Of a stretch of DNA of 64,000 nucleotides, positions 32,751 through 41,552 are shown piece after piece. The DNA is taken from NCBI GenBank assembly GCA_003133685.1, contig PKYQ01000028.1:120521-184520 (forward strand). The letters are read 5' to 3'. This stretch comes from Acidimicrobiaceae bacterium (GTDB lineage Bacteria > Actinomycetota > Acidimicrobiia > Acidimicrobiales > RAAP-2). Position 1 is the first letter of the stretch. Each line of letters starts with the position of its first letter. A model generated the notes under the pieces. That model did not search any database, was not told where the DNA came from, and was given only the letters and a program-made list of their open reading frames with translations. A program made the position numbers and the translations under genes.

Positions 32751-32810
32751 CACCGACGTGATCCGACCAATCTGAGCGATTGCCTCTCTTCGCGCGCCGT
32801 GCATAATTGC
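32751..32810 (+). repeat. Possible relic of the island attachment block
   Basis: GACCAATCTGAGCGATTGC matches the lead-in of element 1 (GACCAGTCCGACCGATTGC) at 16 of 19 positions and is followed, after about 20 bases, by CATAAT. It lies 10 kb outside the island in an otherwise featureless interval. Chance similarity is possible. Confidence 0.35.
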
Positions 32811-32863
32811 CAAAAGCGTAGATTCTCCTCAGGCTGGAATTGACGTCTGGGCGTTAGTTTGAG

Positions 32864-34276
32864 ATGACAATGCGAAACCAAATTACTCAGTCGACGTCAA
32901 TCCGGATGTTGATCGCGGGCGCCGCGGTGTTGACGTCATTCTTGTTGGGCGTCACCCAGGGTCAAGCGTCGGCGACCTCGCAAGGCGACACCTCGTGGAC
33001 CGTCTATCACGAGGATCCGTCCGGCACCGGCGTCTCTTCGGCTATGAAGTCCGTCGTCACCGCCAAGCGGGCGTGGACGTCTCCGGTATTGAGCGGCGAG
33101 ATCTACGGTGAGCCTCTCGTGTACGCCGGTGACGTCTTCGTGGCGACCGAGAACGACACCGTCTACGCGCTCACGTCATCTCGGGGATCGGTCGTCTGGT
33201 CCCGACATCTCGCCCCCGCAGTTCCCTCGTCGGACCTGCCGTGTGGGAACATTTCGCCGAGCGTCGGGATCACGGGCACGCCCGTTATCGATCCGTCGCG
33301 CGATGAGATCTTCGTCGTGGCGGACGAGTTCGTGCGCGGTTACCCTGAGCATTTCCTCGTGGGACTGAGTACGAAAACCGGCGCCATTGAATTGCGTGAG
33401 CGCGTCGATCCGTCTGGTTCGGTTCCGCAGGCGTTGCTGCAGAGAACCGGGCTGAACCTCGATGGCGGACGTGTCGTCTTTGGGATGGGCGGCAACTACG
33501 GCGACTGCGCGACCTACCGCGGTCGTGTCATTTCGGTGAAGGAGAGTGGCTCGCGGCCCGCCATCTTCACGGTCGACAATCGAGCCGGCGACAGCCAGGG
33601 GGCGATTTGGATGGGGGGAGCCGCACCGGTCGTCGACGCGCAGGGCAACGTGTGGGTCAGTGTCGGCAACGGGTCCGTGCACAGTTCCGGTCCGGCGTAC
33701 GACGACAGTGACTCGGTGCTCGAACTCACGGCGACCGGAAGACTCAAGCAGTATTTCGCGCCGTCCTCGTGGACGTCGGACAACGCGAAGGACCTCGACA
33801 TGTCGACGGCTCCTGTGCTGCTCGCCGATGGACAGGTCGTGCTCGCGGGCAAATCTCCGGTCGTTTATCTCTTGAACGGCGCGCATCTCGGCGGCACAGG
33901 CGCCCAGGAGGCGAGCCTGTCCTCGGTGTGCTCGAACGACATCGATGGTGGAAGCGCCATCGTGGGTATGACCATCTACCTGCCGTGCCTTGATGGCCCT
34001 GTGGCCATCCACGTGACGAAGTCACCGGCGTCACTGCGGGTGTTGTGGCGCACGAGTGTCGGTGGTGGCCCGCCCGTCGTGGCAGCCGGCCTGGTCTGGA
34101 CGGTGGGCAAGAACGGCGTCCTGTACGGACTGGACGCAGCGACGGGACAGGTCCGACAGCAGGCGTCCATTGGGACCGTCGACAACGATTTCACGACGCC
34201 GAGCGTTGGCGACGGTCTGATGTTGGTCGCTTCGTCATCGCGCGTGGTGGCATTTCGCGGGTTGCCCAATCCTTGA
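32864..34276 (+). CDS. Secreted PQQ-type beta-propeller protein
   Basis: A 470-residue protein with a signal sequence (hydrophobic segment about 14-30, cleavage near ASA-TS). The mature part consists of repeated propeller blades such as VYAGDVFVATENDTVYALTSSRGSVVWSRHL and GLVWTVGKNGVLYGLDAATGQVRQ, the pattern of PQQ-dehydrogenase/BamB-like propellers. Paired cysteines (DLPCGNIS, GDCAT, SSVCSND, LPCLDG) suggest disulfides. No cofactor ligands of a true quinoprotein dehydrogenase are obvious, so a binding or scaffold role is as likely as catalysis. It stands alone. Confidence 0.75.
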   Translation: MTMRNQITQSTSIRMLIAGAAVLTSFLLGVTQGQASATSQGDTSWTVYHEDPSGTGVSSAMKSVVTAKRAWTSPVLSGEIYGEPLVYAGDVFVATENDTVYALTSSRGSVVWSRHLAPAVPSSDLPCGNISPSVGITGTPVIDPSRDEIFVVADEFVRGYPEHFLVGLSTKTGAIELRERVDPSGSVPQALLQRTGLNLDGGRVVFGMGGNYGDCATYRGRVISVKESGSRPAIFTVDNRAGDSQGAIWMGGAAPVVDAQGNVWVSVGNGSVHSSGPAYDDSDSVLELTATGRLKQYFAPSSWTSDNAKDLDMSTAPVLLADGQVVLAGKSPVVYLLNGAHLGGTGAQEASLSSVCSNDIDGGSAIVGMTIYLPCLDGPVAIHVTKSPASLRVLWRTSVGGGPPVVAAGLVWTVGKNGVLYGLDAATGQVRQQASIGTVDNDFTTPSVGDGLMLVASSSRVVAFRGLPNP

Positions 34277-34619
34277 TGGACAAAAGCGTCGATCAGTGAA
34301 ATTTCGCAGTTGACGGAGCCGTCAACAATCTCACGAGATTCGAAGGCAAATCTACGCGTCCGACGCCTTCGTATCACTTCATCTTCGCCGATTCGGTCGC
34401 TCCCTCAGACGAGATGGGGACTTAGGGCACGGCGTCGTACCGAGCGCCCAGGTCTCCTTCCATTTGTCGACGATGGTTGCCGTTCGGATGAGATCAACCT
34501 GAATCGTCGGTGTGACTCGACTTGCGCTCATCCTCCAAACAGAGAAGGACTACGTCGCACTACCTTGGACTCACCAGCAGTCGTTGACTGGTGATGGATT
34601 CGATCAAGGGAGGTTGACA
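34277..34619 (+). other. Intergenic region with a hairpin before the VOC gene
   Basis: No gene is supported. Bases 34571-34594 fold into a hairpin (TCAC, bulged CAG, CAGTC-GTT-GACTG, GTGA) about ten bases before the VOC ribosome binding site, which could influence its translation. Confidence 0.4.
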
Positions 34620-35015
34620 ATGAGCGCGAAAATTGGGCAAATTGGCCCACCGGTTCTGTTCGTTGGGGATCTTGGGCGGGCGAAAGCCTTCTACACAGAG
34701 ACGCTTGGATTCGCGCTTGGATTCGAAGATGAGGCCTCGGCCGGCGTGATGATGGGAGAGGACATTTTCCTTCTGGTCACCGTTGCGTCGGCGACTGAGA
34801 TGTTGCCGGGCGAAGCGTTGGGAACTCCTCGCGGTCAACGCTCAGTTGGCGTGTTCAATATCTTCGTCGAGAACGTTGACGAAGCATTCGAAGGACTCAA
34901 GGCGAAAGGTGTTGCGTTCATCATCGAACCGATGGACCGATATTGGGGACGCCGCACGGCACACTTCAAGGATCCCGACGGCGTCATTTGGGAGATATCT
35001 CAGTCGATCGAGTAA
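34620..35015 (+). CDS. VOC (glyoxalase/bleomycin resistance fold) protein
   Basis: A 131-residue protein from the ATG at 34620 with a GGGAGG site; the longer frame from 34512 is not supported. Typical VOC features: VLFVGDLGRAKAFYTETLGF at the start of the first beta-alpha-beta3 module and FKDPDGVIWEISQ at the end of the second. Metal-ligand positions are partly kept (the terminal Glu of WEIS). The family includes glyoxalases, dioxygenases and resistance proteins; no specific function can be assigned. Confidence 0.85.
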   Translation: MSAKIGQIGPPVLFVGDLGRAKAFYTETLGFALGFEDEASAGVMMGEDIFLLVTVASATEMLPGEALGTPRGQRSVGVFNIFVENVDEAFEGLKAKGVAFIIEPMDRYWGRRTAHFKDPDGVIWEISQSIE

Positions 35016-35035
35016 TTGACTGATGAAGGCGCTTC

Positions 35036-35317
35036 TTATACGGAGTCGGCGAGTTCCCCGGGTGCGTACTCAACCAATGAAATGATGACGCCTTGTGGAA
35101 CGACGTCGGAGGGCTGCTCCTTATCGATTCACGTCGCGACGTCCAGCGTGAAGCCAATCTTGTCGTCGTCGATCTGAACCAGGGGCGGGGGCGCGATTGA
35201 ATGAATCGTGGCACCTTCGGGCGCGGGAACGTCATTTCCCGAGAGGAAATGAATACTCAAATCCATACAATAAAAATACTGCGCGAACGCGACGTTTTCG
35301 CTGACCGTGAAGAACAA
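35036..35317 (-). pseudogene. Small reading frame interrupted by one in-frame TGA
   Basis: A TTG at 35317, with GGAGAAAGA upstream, opens a frame of 62 codons (SIHFLSGNDVPAPEGATIHS, then PPPLVQIDDDKIGFTLDVAT) to a TGA at 35129-35131. The same frame continues for 30 more codons (DKEQPSDVVPQGVIISLVEY) to TAA at 35036. Both halves look protein-like in composition. It may be a recently disrupted gene or a sequencing difference. No family is recognised. The rest of 35016-35506 holds nothing else. Confidence 0.4.
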
Positions 35318-35506
35318 TCTTTCTCCGACGTGTTTTCTTCGAACGGACGTTGAAATTGATGTTTCGGCTCCCTGCCCTTGGTCGATCCGCTCCTAAGTCC
35401 GCTGAATCGAAACCGGTCCTTGGTACATTGGCGGCGGCGTCAATTCATTGGCGCATCCGCTCCGAGCAATCGGTCTCACCGACTAATGAACGAAGGTTCC
35501 GCCACC

Positions 35507-36754
35507 ATGGCAGTTCAAACCACCGACGAGAACATCCCACTCGAGTCGGCCTTCAATCCCTTCGACACGGTGTTCATGACTGATCCCGACGCGGTGCTGG
35601 CTCGCGCGCGCAACGAGGGAACGGCCTTCTTCAGCCCGATCCTCGGCGCGTGGATCATCACTCGCTACGACGACGTGGTGTCGGTCCTGCGAGACCCCGA
35701 ACTGTTCTGTTCCAAGGAGATCCTTTCCATCACCGAGCTGCTCTCGCCCGAAGTCATCGATTTCTTCGGCGATGAGATCCCGATGGAGGGCACCCTGATC
35801 GGTGTCGACCCGCCGGATCACACGAGGTTGCGCGGTGTCATGGAGTCCTCGTTCACCGCCAGCAGCGTGGCGTCGCACGAGGCGATGATCCGCTACGCGT
35901 GCGGAGAACTCGTCGACGGCCTCGAACGCGGCACCAGCGCCGACCTGCTCAGTCAGTTCTCGTATCCGTTACCACTACGCGTCGTCGCCCTACTGCTCGG
36001 CATGCCAAAAAAGGCCATGCCGTCCTTGCGCCGTGGGGTCAAGGATTGGCCGGAACTGGCGATCGCGCTTCTGATGGGCGTGCCGCTCGACGAGCAACTC
36101 ACCATGGCCCACAACATCCTCGAGATGCACCGAATGGTCTCTCGGTTGATTGAAGAGCGCTACGTGCGACCACAGAACGATCTCCTGACGATCATCGCCA
36201 AGGGTCGCGACGAGTTCAGTTTGAGCGAACGAGAGATGCTGTCACTCGTACCGGGACTCTTCCTCGCCGGACACGAGACCCTGGCGCACGAGCTCACCAA
36301 CGTGCTCTGGCGACTCTTGTCGGTACCGGAACGTTGGCGCGCCCTCGTCGAGGACCCGAGCCTCGCACCGCAGTTCTTCGACGAAGCCCTTCGCTGTGAT
36401 CCCTCGGTCTACGGCATGTGGCGAATCGCGACGCGCGATACCGTGTTGCTCGGTCAGTCGGTGCGGGCCGGCCAGAAGCTCTTTTTGGTGTATCTCGCCG
36501 CCAATCGCGACGAGCGCCATTACGTCGACGCCACCTCGTTCTCGATCGAGCGCGGACGAGTGGCTCCGAACCTGGCCTTCGGTCGGGGCATCCACCATTG
36601 CATCGGGGCTCCGTTGGCGCGATTGGAAGCACGGGTCGCGCTCGAGGTCCTCTCATCACGTCTGCCCGGACTTCGACTCGCCGAAGGATTCACCCCGACC
36701 TATCAGCCGCACCCGTTCTTGCGCGGCATGGCCGAGTTGTCCGTCACCTGGTGA
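35507..36754 (+). CDS. Cytochrome P450
   Basis: A 415-residue class I bacterial P450. The heme-binding loop FGRGIHHCIGAPLAR (Cys ligand at about residue 355) and the I-helix LFLAGHETLAHEL (about 246) are present; the K-helix ExxR is EALR. The I-helix keeps AGxET, so normal oxygen activation is expected. Starts at 35507 or 35486 are possible; the longer frame from 35378 lacks support. It needs a ferredoxin and reductase, which are not adjacent. A TetR gene 222 bases downstream might regulate it. Substrate unknown, perhaps a fatty acid or terpenoid. Confidence 0.93.
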   Translation: MAVQTTDENIPLESAFNPFDTVFMTDPDAVLARARNEGTAFFSPILGAWIITRYDDVVSVLRDPELFCSKEILSITELLSPEVIDFFGDEIPMEGTLIGVDPPDHTRLRGVMESSFTASSVASHEAMIRYACGELVDGLERGTSADLLSQFSYPLPLRVVALLLGMPKKAMPSLRRGVKDWPELAIALLMGVPLDEQLTMAHNILEMHRMVSRLIEERYVRPQNDLLTIIAKGRDEFSLSEREMLSLVPGLFLAGHETLAHELTNVLWRLLSVPERWRALVEDPSLAPQFFDEALRCDPSVYGMWRIATRDTVLLGQSVRAGQKLFLVYLAANRDERHYVDATSFSIERGRVAPNLAFGRGIHHCIGAPLARLEARVALEVLSSRLPGLRLAEGFTPTYQPHPFLRGMAELSVTW

Positions 36755-36939
36755 ACCAACCTTCGCGGTGACGACTTCGATCCCGACACGTCGTACCGGT
36801 CAACTGCCACCCCAACTGGTATGGCGGGTCACGTAGATTCGATCGAAAAATGGTGGCCTCATGGACCGGAAACGGTGCCGTTGGTCTTCCACAACTTTCG
36901 AACAATCATGCTGTGAGCAGGTGATTTGCCCTATACAGA

Positions 36940-36970
36940 TTGTCAAAGGTATGAATCATCCGGTTAATAT
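36940..36970 (+). promoter_or_regulatory. Promoter of the second TetR gene, leaderless type
   Basis: TTGTCA (36940-36945) and TAATAT (36965-36970) are separated by 19 bases, and TAATAT ends six bases before the ATG at 36977. No ribosome binding site is present, consistent with a leaderless mRNA. Confidence 0.5.
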
Positions 36971-36976
36971 ATTTTG

Positions 36977-37591
36977 ATGGCAAAACAGAACCGCTCCGCG
37001 CCGGTCATGCAGGCTGTCCTGAACGCGGTCGGAGATCGCCTGATGAAGGGCGATGAATCGCTCATTCGCATTCCAGAAATCTGCGAAGCGACCGGCGTCA
37101 ACTACGGCTCGGTGTACCACCACTTCGGATCGCGCGAGGGTGTCATCGACGCGGCCTATCACCAGATGTTCACCACATTGGCTGAAGAGGACCTCGAAAC
37201 GTTGCACTCGGTCAGCGTCTCATCGCAGAGTTTCGAAGAGTATCTCGTGGCGATGCAGGGCCTCATCGGGACTTTCGCCTCCAGCGACGTTCGTCGCGCC
37301 CGTCGAGCCTTGCGGGCCCGCATCGTTGCCGCCTCCATGATGCGACCCGAACTGCGAGTGCTCATAGGTGCCACGCAGTCGCGTCTCACGAACGAATTGC
37401 GGTCGATCGTCGAATACGGTCAGGAGCGCGAGTGGCTCAATCGTGATCTCTCGGCCCACGCGGTCGCCGTATTGATCCAAGTCCTGCTGGTCGGTCGCAC
37501 CCTGGACGACGTGTCGACGACGCCGATCGACAATTCGGTGTGGGAAGCGTCCATGGTGATCATGCTCGGCGTGATCCTCGCTCGTTCGTAA
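36977..37591 (+). CDS. TetR-family transcriptional regulator
   Basis: A 204-residue protein. The N-terminal HTH is clear (IRIPEICEATGVNYGSVYHHFGSREGVIDAAYHQMF, about residues 30-66). The C-terminal ligand domain (RARRALRARIVAASMMRPELRVLI) is not assignable to a ligand class. It lies between the P450 and a small secreted protein, and could regulate either. Confidence 0.9.
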   Translation: MAKQNRSAPVMQAVLNAVGDRLMKGDESLIRIPEICEATGVNYGSVYHHFGSREGVIDAAYHQMFTTLAEEDLETLHSVSVSSQSFEEYLVAMQGLIGTFASSDVRRARRALRARIVAASMMRPELRVLIGATQSRLTNELRSIVEYGQEREWLNRDLSAHAVAVLIQVLLVGRTLDDVSTTPIDNSVWEASMVIMLGVILARS

Positions 37592-37617
37592 CGGGAAAAC
37601 TGTGGTGTAGTGGACGT

Positions 37618-37974
37618 ATGAAGTCTTTTCGACTCGTCGTGGCCGTGCTAGTGCTCGCCGGGTTGGTGGTGCTCAGCTTTCGAACGACGTCGAGTTCCGC
37701 GACGGCGGCCGCGCCCGTACCGTGCACCACGTCTGCGCTCGGTCAGGCCTTCGACGGTCAGTTCCACCTGTCGTCGATTCAGAACTACGGGTGCGAAGGC
37801 GAGTGGGCCTTCGTCTGGGCGACCGTCGGTACCGGCGAGCAGGCCATTGGCGTGACCGAGGTGCTGGCCTTCAACACCACCACGCAACGCTGGGCCTTCG
37901 TCTCGCGCTCGGTCGACTGTAAGGCGAGCATCCTACCCAGTGTCGTCTACCTCCAGGGCTGCTTCTCGAACTGA
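37618..37974 (+). CDS. Small secreted Cys-containing protein, unknown
   Basis: A 118-residue protein from the ATG at 37618. A signal peptide (MKSFRLVVAVLVLAGLVVLSF, then TSSSATAAA) is followed by a domain with four cysteines (VPCTTS, YGCEGEWAF, VDCKAS, QGCFSN), enough for two disulfides. EWAFVWATVGTG and QRWAFVSRSVDC look like a repeated beta motif. No family is recognised. It lies 26 bases after the TetR gene and may be co-transcribed. Confidence 0.6.
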   Translation: MKSFRLVVAVLVLAGLVVLSFRTTSSSATAAAPVPCTTSALGQAFDGQFHLSSIQNYGCEGEWAFVWATVGTGEQAIGVTEVLAFNTTTQRWAFVSRSVDCKASILPSVVYLQGCFSN

Positions 37975-38018
37975 ATCAGTGCTTTCGCGGTGGTCGTGGA
38001 AACAATGAGCTCGCTTCG

Positions 38019-39356
38019 TTGCCCGAGCACGCATCACCTACGCTCGATGTCGTGCGACGACGGGGATTCGGTTCCCTCGCGTGGGCCTCCGCGCAGGAAC
38101 TTTTCGATCAAAGTACGGCCTTCGGCCGTCTCGCGCTCGTGCACGTCATCATGATGGCGGGCGACACGCTGGTCACGGTCTCACTGGCCGGCTCACTCTT
38201 CTTCTCGGTGTCGCCCACGGAAGCAAAGACTCGAGTGCTGCTCTATCTCTTGTTGACGATCGCCCCGTTCGCCGTGGTTTCACCGCTTCTCGGACCGCTC
38301 ATCGACAAGTCGGCCAACGGGAGGCGAATCCTGGTCGCGATGTCGGCGCTCGCGCGCGCCGTGCTCTGTTGGATGATGAGCGAGCACCTCAACTCACTCT
38401 GGCTCTTTCCGTTGGCGTTCCTGATCTTGGTCTCCTCGAAGCTCTACGTCGTGACGCGAGGCGCACTGGTGCCCGAGATGGCGCGCACCGATCAGTTGCG
38501 CGAGCATTCGGACCACGTCGGCGGTGCGGGGTGGCCGAACACCGCGGTCGAACAGGGGAAGGGCTACTCCGGATTCAACGCGCAACTCACTTTGCTCGGC
38601 ACGCTCAGTGGACTCGTGGTCGGATCGATTGGCGCGGGGATCTTGAAGGGGATCGGCGCCTCCAGTGTGCTGATCACCGCCTCCGTCGTGTTCATTGCGG
38701 CGACGGTCGCGAGCCTTCGACTTCAGCGCCCGGCGAAGGTCGTGCGCGACGAAGTTACGGGACTGACCCAGGCCGAGCGAGATCGCAACGCGCTCAATCC
38801 GATGGGCGACATCGAAGTGGTGTGGGGACTAAGTGCCGCCGCCCTTATGCGCTTCGCCGTTGGATTCGCGACGTTCCTACTGGCCTTCGGTCTACGGCGC
38901 GACAACGCCGGTCTCGGCTACTTCGCCGTCGCTTTGGCGACGAGTGCGCTCGGCGCGCTGGTGGGACTGGCGTTGGTCACGCGAGTGCGCAACGCCGTTC
39001 CGGAATCGACGTTGTTGACGTTGGCGCTACTCGCCACCGGGCTGGGCTCCGGCCTGGCCGCGCTCCATCCGACATTGATCGCCCAAGTCGTGCTCGCCGG
39101 GTGGCTGGGGCTGTGCGCGGCCGTGGCCCAGCCCACGTTTGACGCGATCACGCAACGCAACGTGGCGCCCGGAGCGCAGGGCCGGACCTTCGCGCGTTTC
39201 GCCGTTCGTCAGCAGTTGTTGTGGGTGATCGGCGCGCTGATTCCGGTCGCTATCACGCTGCGATTCGCCGTGGGCGATGGTCTGCTGGCGGTGCTCACGA
39301 TCGCCGGCGGTCTCGTCTACGGCCTCGGGCGTCGCTTCGCGCACGGGCGAAGTTGA
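38019..39356 (+). CDS. Major facilitator superfamily transporter
   Basis: A 445-residue protein with about twelve hydrophobic helices. LGPLIDKSANGRRILVAMSALARAV is a variant of the MFS loop 2-3 motif (GxLaDrxGrr). A hydrophilic insertion (VTGLTQAERDRNALNPMGD) marks the central loop. It starts at a TTG without a clear ribosome binding site. Exporters of this general type carry drugs or metabolites; no substrate is evident. Confidence 0.82.
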   Translation: MPEHASPTLDVVRRRGFGSLAWASAQELFDQSTAFGRLALVHVIMMAGDTLVTVSLAGSLFFSVSPTEAKTRVLLYLLLTIAPFAVVSPLLGPLIDKSANGRRILVAMSALARAVLCWMMSEHLNSLWLFPLAFLILVSSKLYVVTRGALVPEMARTDQLREHSDHVGGAGWPNTAVEQGKGYSGFNAQLTLLGTLSGLVVGSIGAGILKGIGASSVLITASVVFIAATVASLRLQRPAKVVRDEVTGLTQAERDRNALNPMGDIEVVWGLSAAALMRFAVGFATFLLAFGLRRDNAGLGYFAVALATSALGALVGLALVTRVRNAVPESTLLTLALLATGLGSGLAALHPTLIAQVVLAGWLGLCAAVAQPTFDAITQRNVAPGAQGRTFARFAVRQQLLWVIGALIPVAITLRFAVGDGLLAVLTIAGGLVYGLGRRFAHGRS

Positions 39357-39358
39357 AA

Positions 39359-39380
39359 TTCAGCACCTGATTATGCTGAA
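39359..39380. promoter_or_regulatory. Inverted repeat between MFS and NDH-2 genes
   Basis: TTCAGCA and TGCTGAA are perfectly complementary and flank eight bases, ending six bases before the NDH-2 start. It could be an operator or terminator-like hairpin; TATGCT inside it may serve as a -10. Confidence 0.4.
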
Positions 39381-39386
39381 AAGCAC

Positions 39387-40688
39387 ATGGTGAATTCCCC
39401 CCGGTCCGTGCCGGAGAACCTCGCGTCCCGGCCGCACGTCGTCGTCATTGGAGGGGGATTCGCTGGGGTCGCGGTCGCCAAGGGACTGGCTGACCAAGAC
39501 GTTCGGGTAACGATCATCGACCAGCACAATTTCCACACGTTCCAGCCGCTGCTGTACCAAGTCGCGACGGCCGGATTAGAGCCGGCCGACGTCGCCTTTC
39601 CGATTCGTACGATTTTTGGTCACGCCAGAAACGTGCGATTCCGCCACGGTCGCGTGCGTCGCGTCGATCAGTCGCGCAACCTCGTCACGCTCGGTGACGG
39701 TTCGGAGATCGACTTCGACCACCTGGTCATCGCCACTGGCGCGGTCGCCACATTCTTCGGTGTGCCGGGCGCGTCGCAGTTCGCGATGCCGCTCTACACG
39801 TTGTCCGACGCGCGACGCCTCCGCAATCGGCTGCTCTCGGTCCTCGAAGAGACTGAAGTGCGCGGTGACAGTGACGGTGCGTCGCCCCAGCTCACGTTCG
39901 TCGTGGTCGGGGGAGGACCTACCGGCGTCGAAACGTCGGGCGCGTTGACCGAATTGATTCAGATCGCGATCAAGCGCGACGGCCTTCGTCTCGATCCCGC
40001 TCGAATACGAGTCGTCCTGGTTGACATGGCGCCGCGACTTTTGACGGGATTTCCCCAGCGCGCCAGCGATTACGCGAAGCGCCGACTTGAATCGAGCGGG
40101 GTCGACGTCCAATTCGGTCGGTCGGTCGTCGATATCGACGAGCACTCCATCCACTTCGAAGACGGGGAACGGGTTGAATGCGCGGCCGTCATCTGGGCGG
40201 CCGGCGTCAGCGCCGGCGACGCGTTGCCCCAGGACCTATCGTCAACCTCCGGTCCCGGTGGCAGGGTCCGCGTGAGTGCCGATCTTCGGCTCCTCGACAG
40301 CGCCAACGTCTGGGCCGTCGGTGACGCCGCGGCCGTGCCATCAATGGATGGTGCGTTCTGTGCACAGCTCGCCCCCGTCGCGATCCAGAGCGGGCGGCAC
40401 TGCGCCGCGCAGATCCTGCACGTCGTCCACGGCGAGGTGACGACACCTTTCCACTACCACGACAAGGGCATCATGGCGACGATCGGTCGAAACGCCGCGG
40501 TCGCGGAGTTACCGCACGGCGTCGTCGTGAAGGGTCGTCTCGGATGGCTCGCGTGGCTCGGACTGCACCTGTGGTACTTGGTGGGATTTCGCAATCGTCT
40601 GCGCGTGTTCATCAATTGGACGTGGCGCTATTTCGACTGGCCCTCCGGTCCACGACTGATCGTCGCCGACGCCGAGACGGTCGACTAG
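39387..40688 (+). CDS. ndh: Type II NADH:quinone oxidoreductase (NDH-2)
   Basis: A 433-residue flavoprotein. The FAD dinucleotide fold VVVIGGGFAGVAVAKGL (about residue 19), the HTFQPLLYQVATAGLEP stretch that is diagnostic of NDH-2, the NADH-binding fold FVVVGGGPTGVETSGAL (about 171) and VWAVGDAA (about 310) are all present. The C-terminal region (LHLWYLVGFRNRLRVFINW) is the amphipathic membrane anchor. It feeds electrons from NADH to quinone without pumping protons, at the inner face of the membrane. Confidence 0.93.
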   Translation: MVNSPRSVPENLASRPHVVVIGGGFAGVAVAKGLADQDVRVTIIDQHNFHTFQPLLYQVATAGLEPADVAFPIRTIFGHARNVRFRHGRVRRVDQSRNLVTLGDGSEIDFDHLVIATGAVATFFGVPGASQFAMPLYTLSDARRLRNRLLSVLEETEVRGDSDGASPQLTFVVVGGGPTGVETSGALTELIQIAIKRDGLRLDPARIRVVLVDMAPRLLTGFPQRASDYAKRRLESSGVDVQFGRSVVDIDEHSIHFEDGERVECAAVIWAAGVSAGDALPQDLSSTSGPGGRVRVSADLRLLDSANVWAVGDAAAVPSMDGAFCAQLAPVAIQSGRHCAAQILHVVHGEVTTPFHYHDKGIMATIGRNAAVAELPHGVVVKGRLGWLAWLGLHLWYLVGFRNRLRVFINWTWRYFDWPSGPRLIVADAETVD

Positions 40689-40698
40689 CGCTGAGCGA

Positions 40699-41505
40699 TT
40701 AGAGATCTGGCAACTGGAAGTCGAGATTAGGGATGTCAATGCCTCCGTCAATCTCGAGGATCTTGCCGGTGATGTAGGCGCCGGCCGGTGAGGCCAGGTA
40801 GACGACGCCAGCGGCGATGTCCTGGACGTCGCCGATGCGACCGAGCAGTGTCATCTCTTCCATCATCTGCTTCAGCTCGGGCGTCGTCATCACGATTTCG
40901 AGCGCCGACGTGGCGATCGAGCCGGCGGCGATCGCGTTCACGCGGATCTTGGGCGCGAGGTCCTTCGAGCTGAGTCGCGTGTAGTGCGCCATCGCGGCCT
41001 TCGCCGAACCGTACGCGGCGTAGCCGCGACCGGCGACGCGGCCCATCACCGAGGAGATGTTGACGATCGATCCGCCGCCGCGCTCGAGCATGATTGGCAC
41101 CGCGGCGAGGTTCAGCGCGTGGGCCGTCGCGACGTTGAAGTGGAAGGCCTCTTCCATGTACTCCGGCGTCGTCATCAAAAACGGCAACGGCACCGCGCCG
41201 CCGACGTTGTTGACGACGATGTCCACGCGACCGAACTCGCGGCGCGCGATTGCGGCGAGTTCGGCGATGGCATCGAGATCAGCGAGGTCACAGGCCACGC
41301 TCACGGCGCGACGATCGAGGGACTCGACGGAGTGGGCGACTTCGTCGAGGTCCGACGCCGTACGCGAGGCGATGACGACGTGGGCGCCGCATTCGGCGAG
41401 GGCGACCGCGCTGGCGGCGCCGATGCCCCGACCAGAGCCAGTGATGATCGCTACCTGGTCGTCGATGCGAAATAGGTCCGTAATCACCGTGGTCTCCTCA
41501 GTCAA
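40699..41505 (-). CDS. SDR family oxidoreductase
   Basis: A 268-residue Rossmann enzyme. [16 protein letters not shown] (about residue 22), [11 protein letters not shown], the catalytic Ser in [11 protein letters not shown] and YGSAKAAM (Tyr/Lys) are intact, and the end [14 protein letters not shown] is typical of classical SDRs. Substrate unknown; FabG- or glucose-dehydrogenase-like members share these motifs. It is convergent with ndh. Confidence 0.88.
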   Translation of the reverse strand: MTEETTVITDLFRIDDQVAIITGSGRGIGAASAVALAECGAHVVIASRTASDLDEVAHSVESLDRRAVSVACDLADLDAIAELAAIARREFGRVDIVVNNVGGAVPLPFLMTTPEYMEEAFHFNVATAHALNLAAVPIMLERGGGSIVNISSVMGRVAGRGYAAYGSAKAAMAHYTRLSSKDLAPKIRVNAIAAGSIATSALEIVMTTPELKQMMEEMTLLGRIGDVQDIAAGVVYLASPAGAYITGKILEIDGGIDIPNLDFQLPDL

Positions 41506-41552
41506 ATGCGCTCGCGCGCGCCCGACTTGTCTAGCACGACGGTTCGTCGTGA

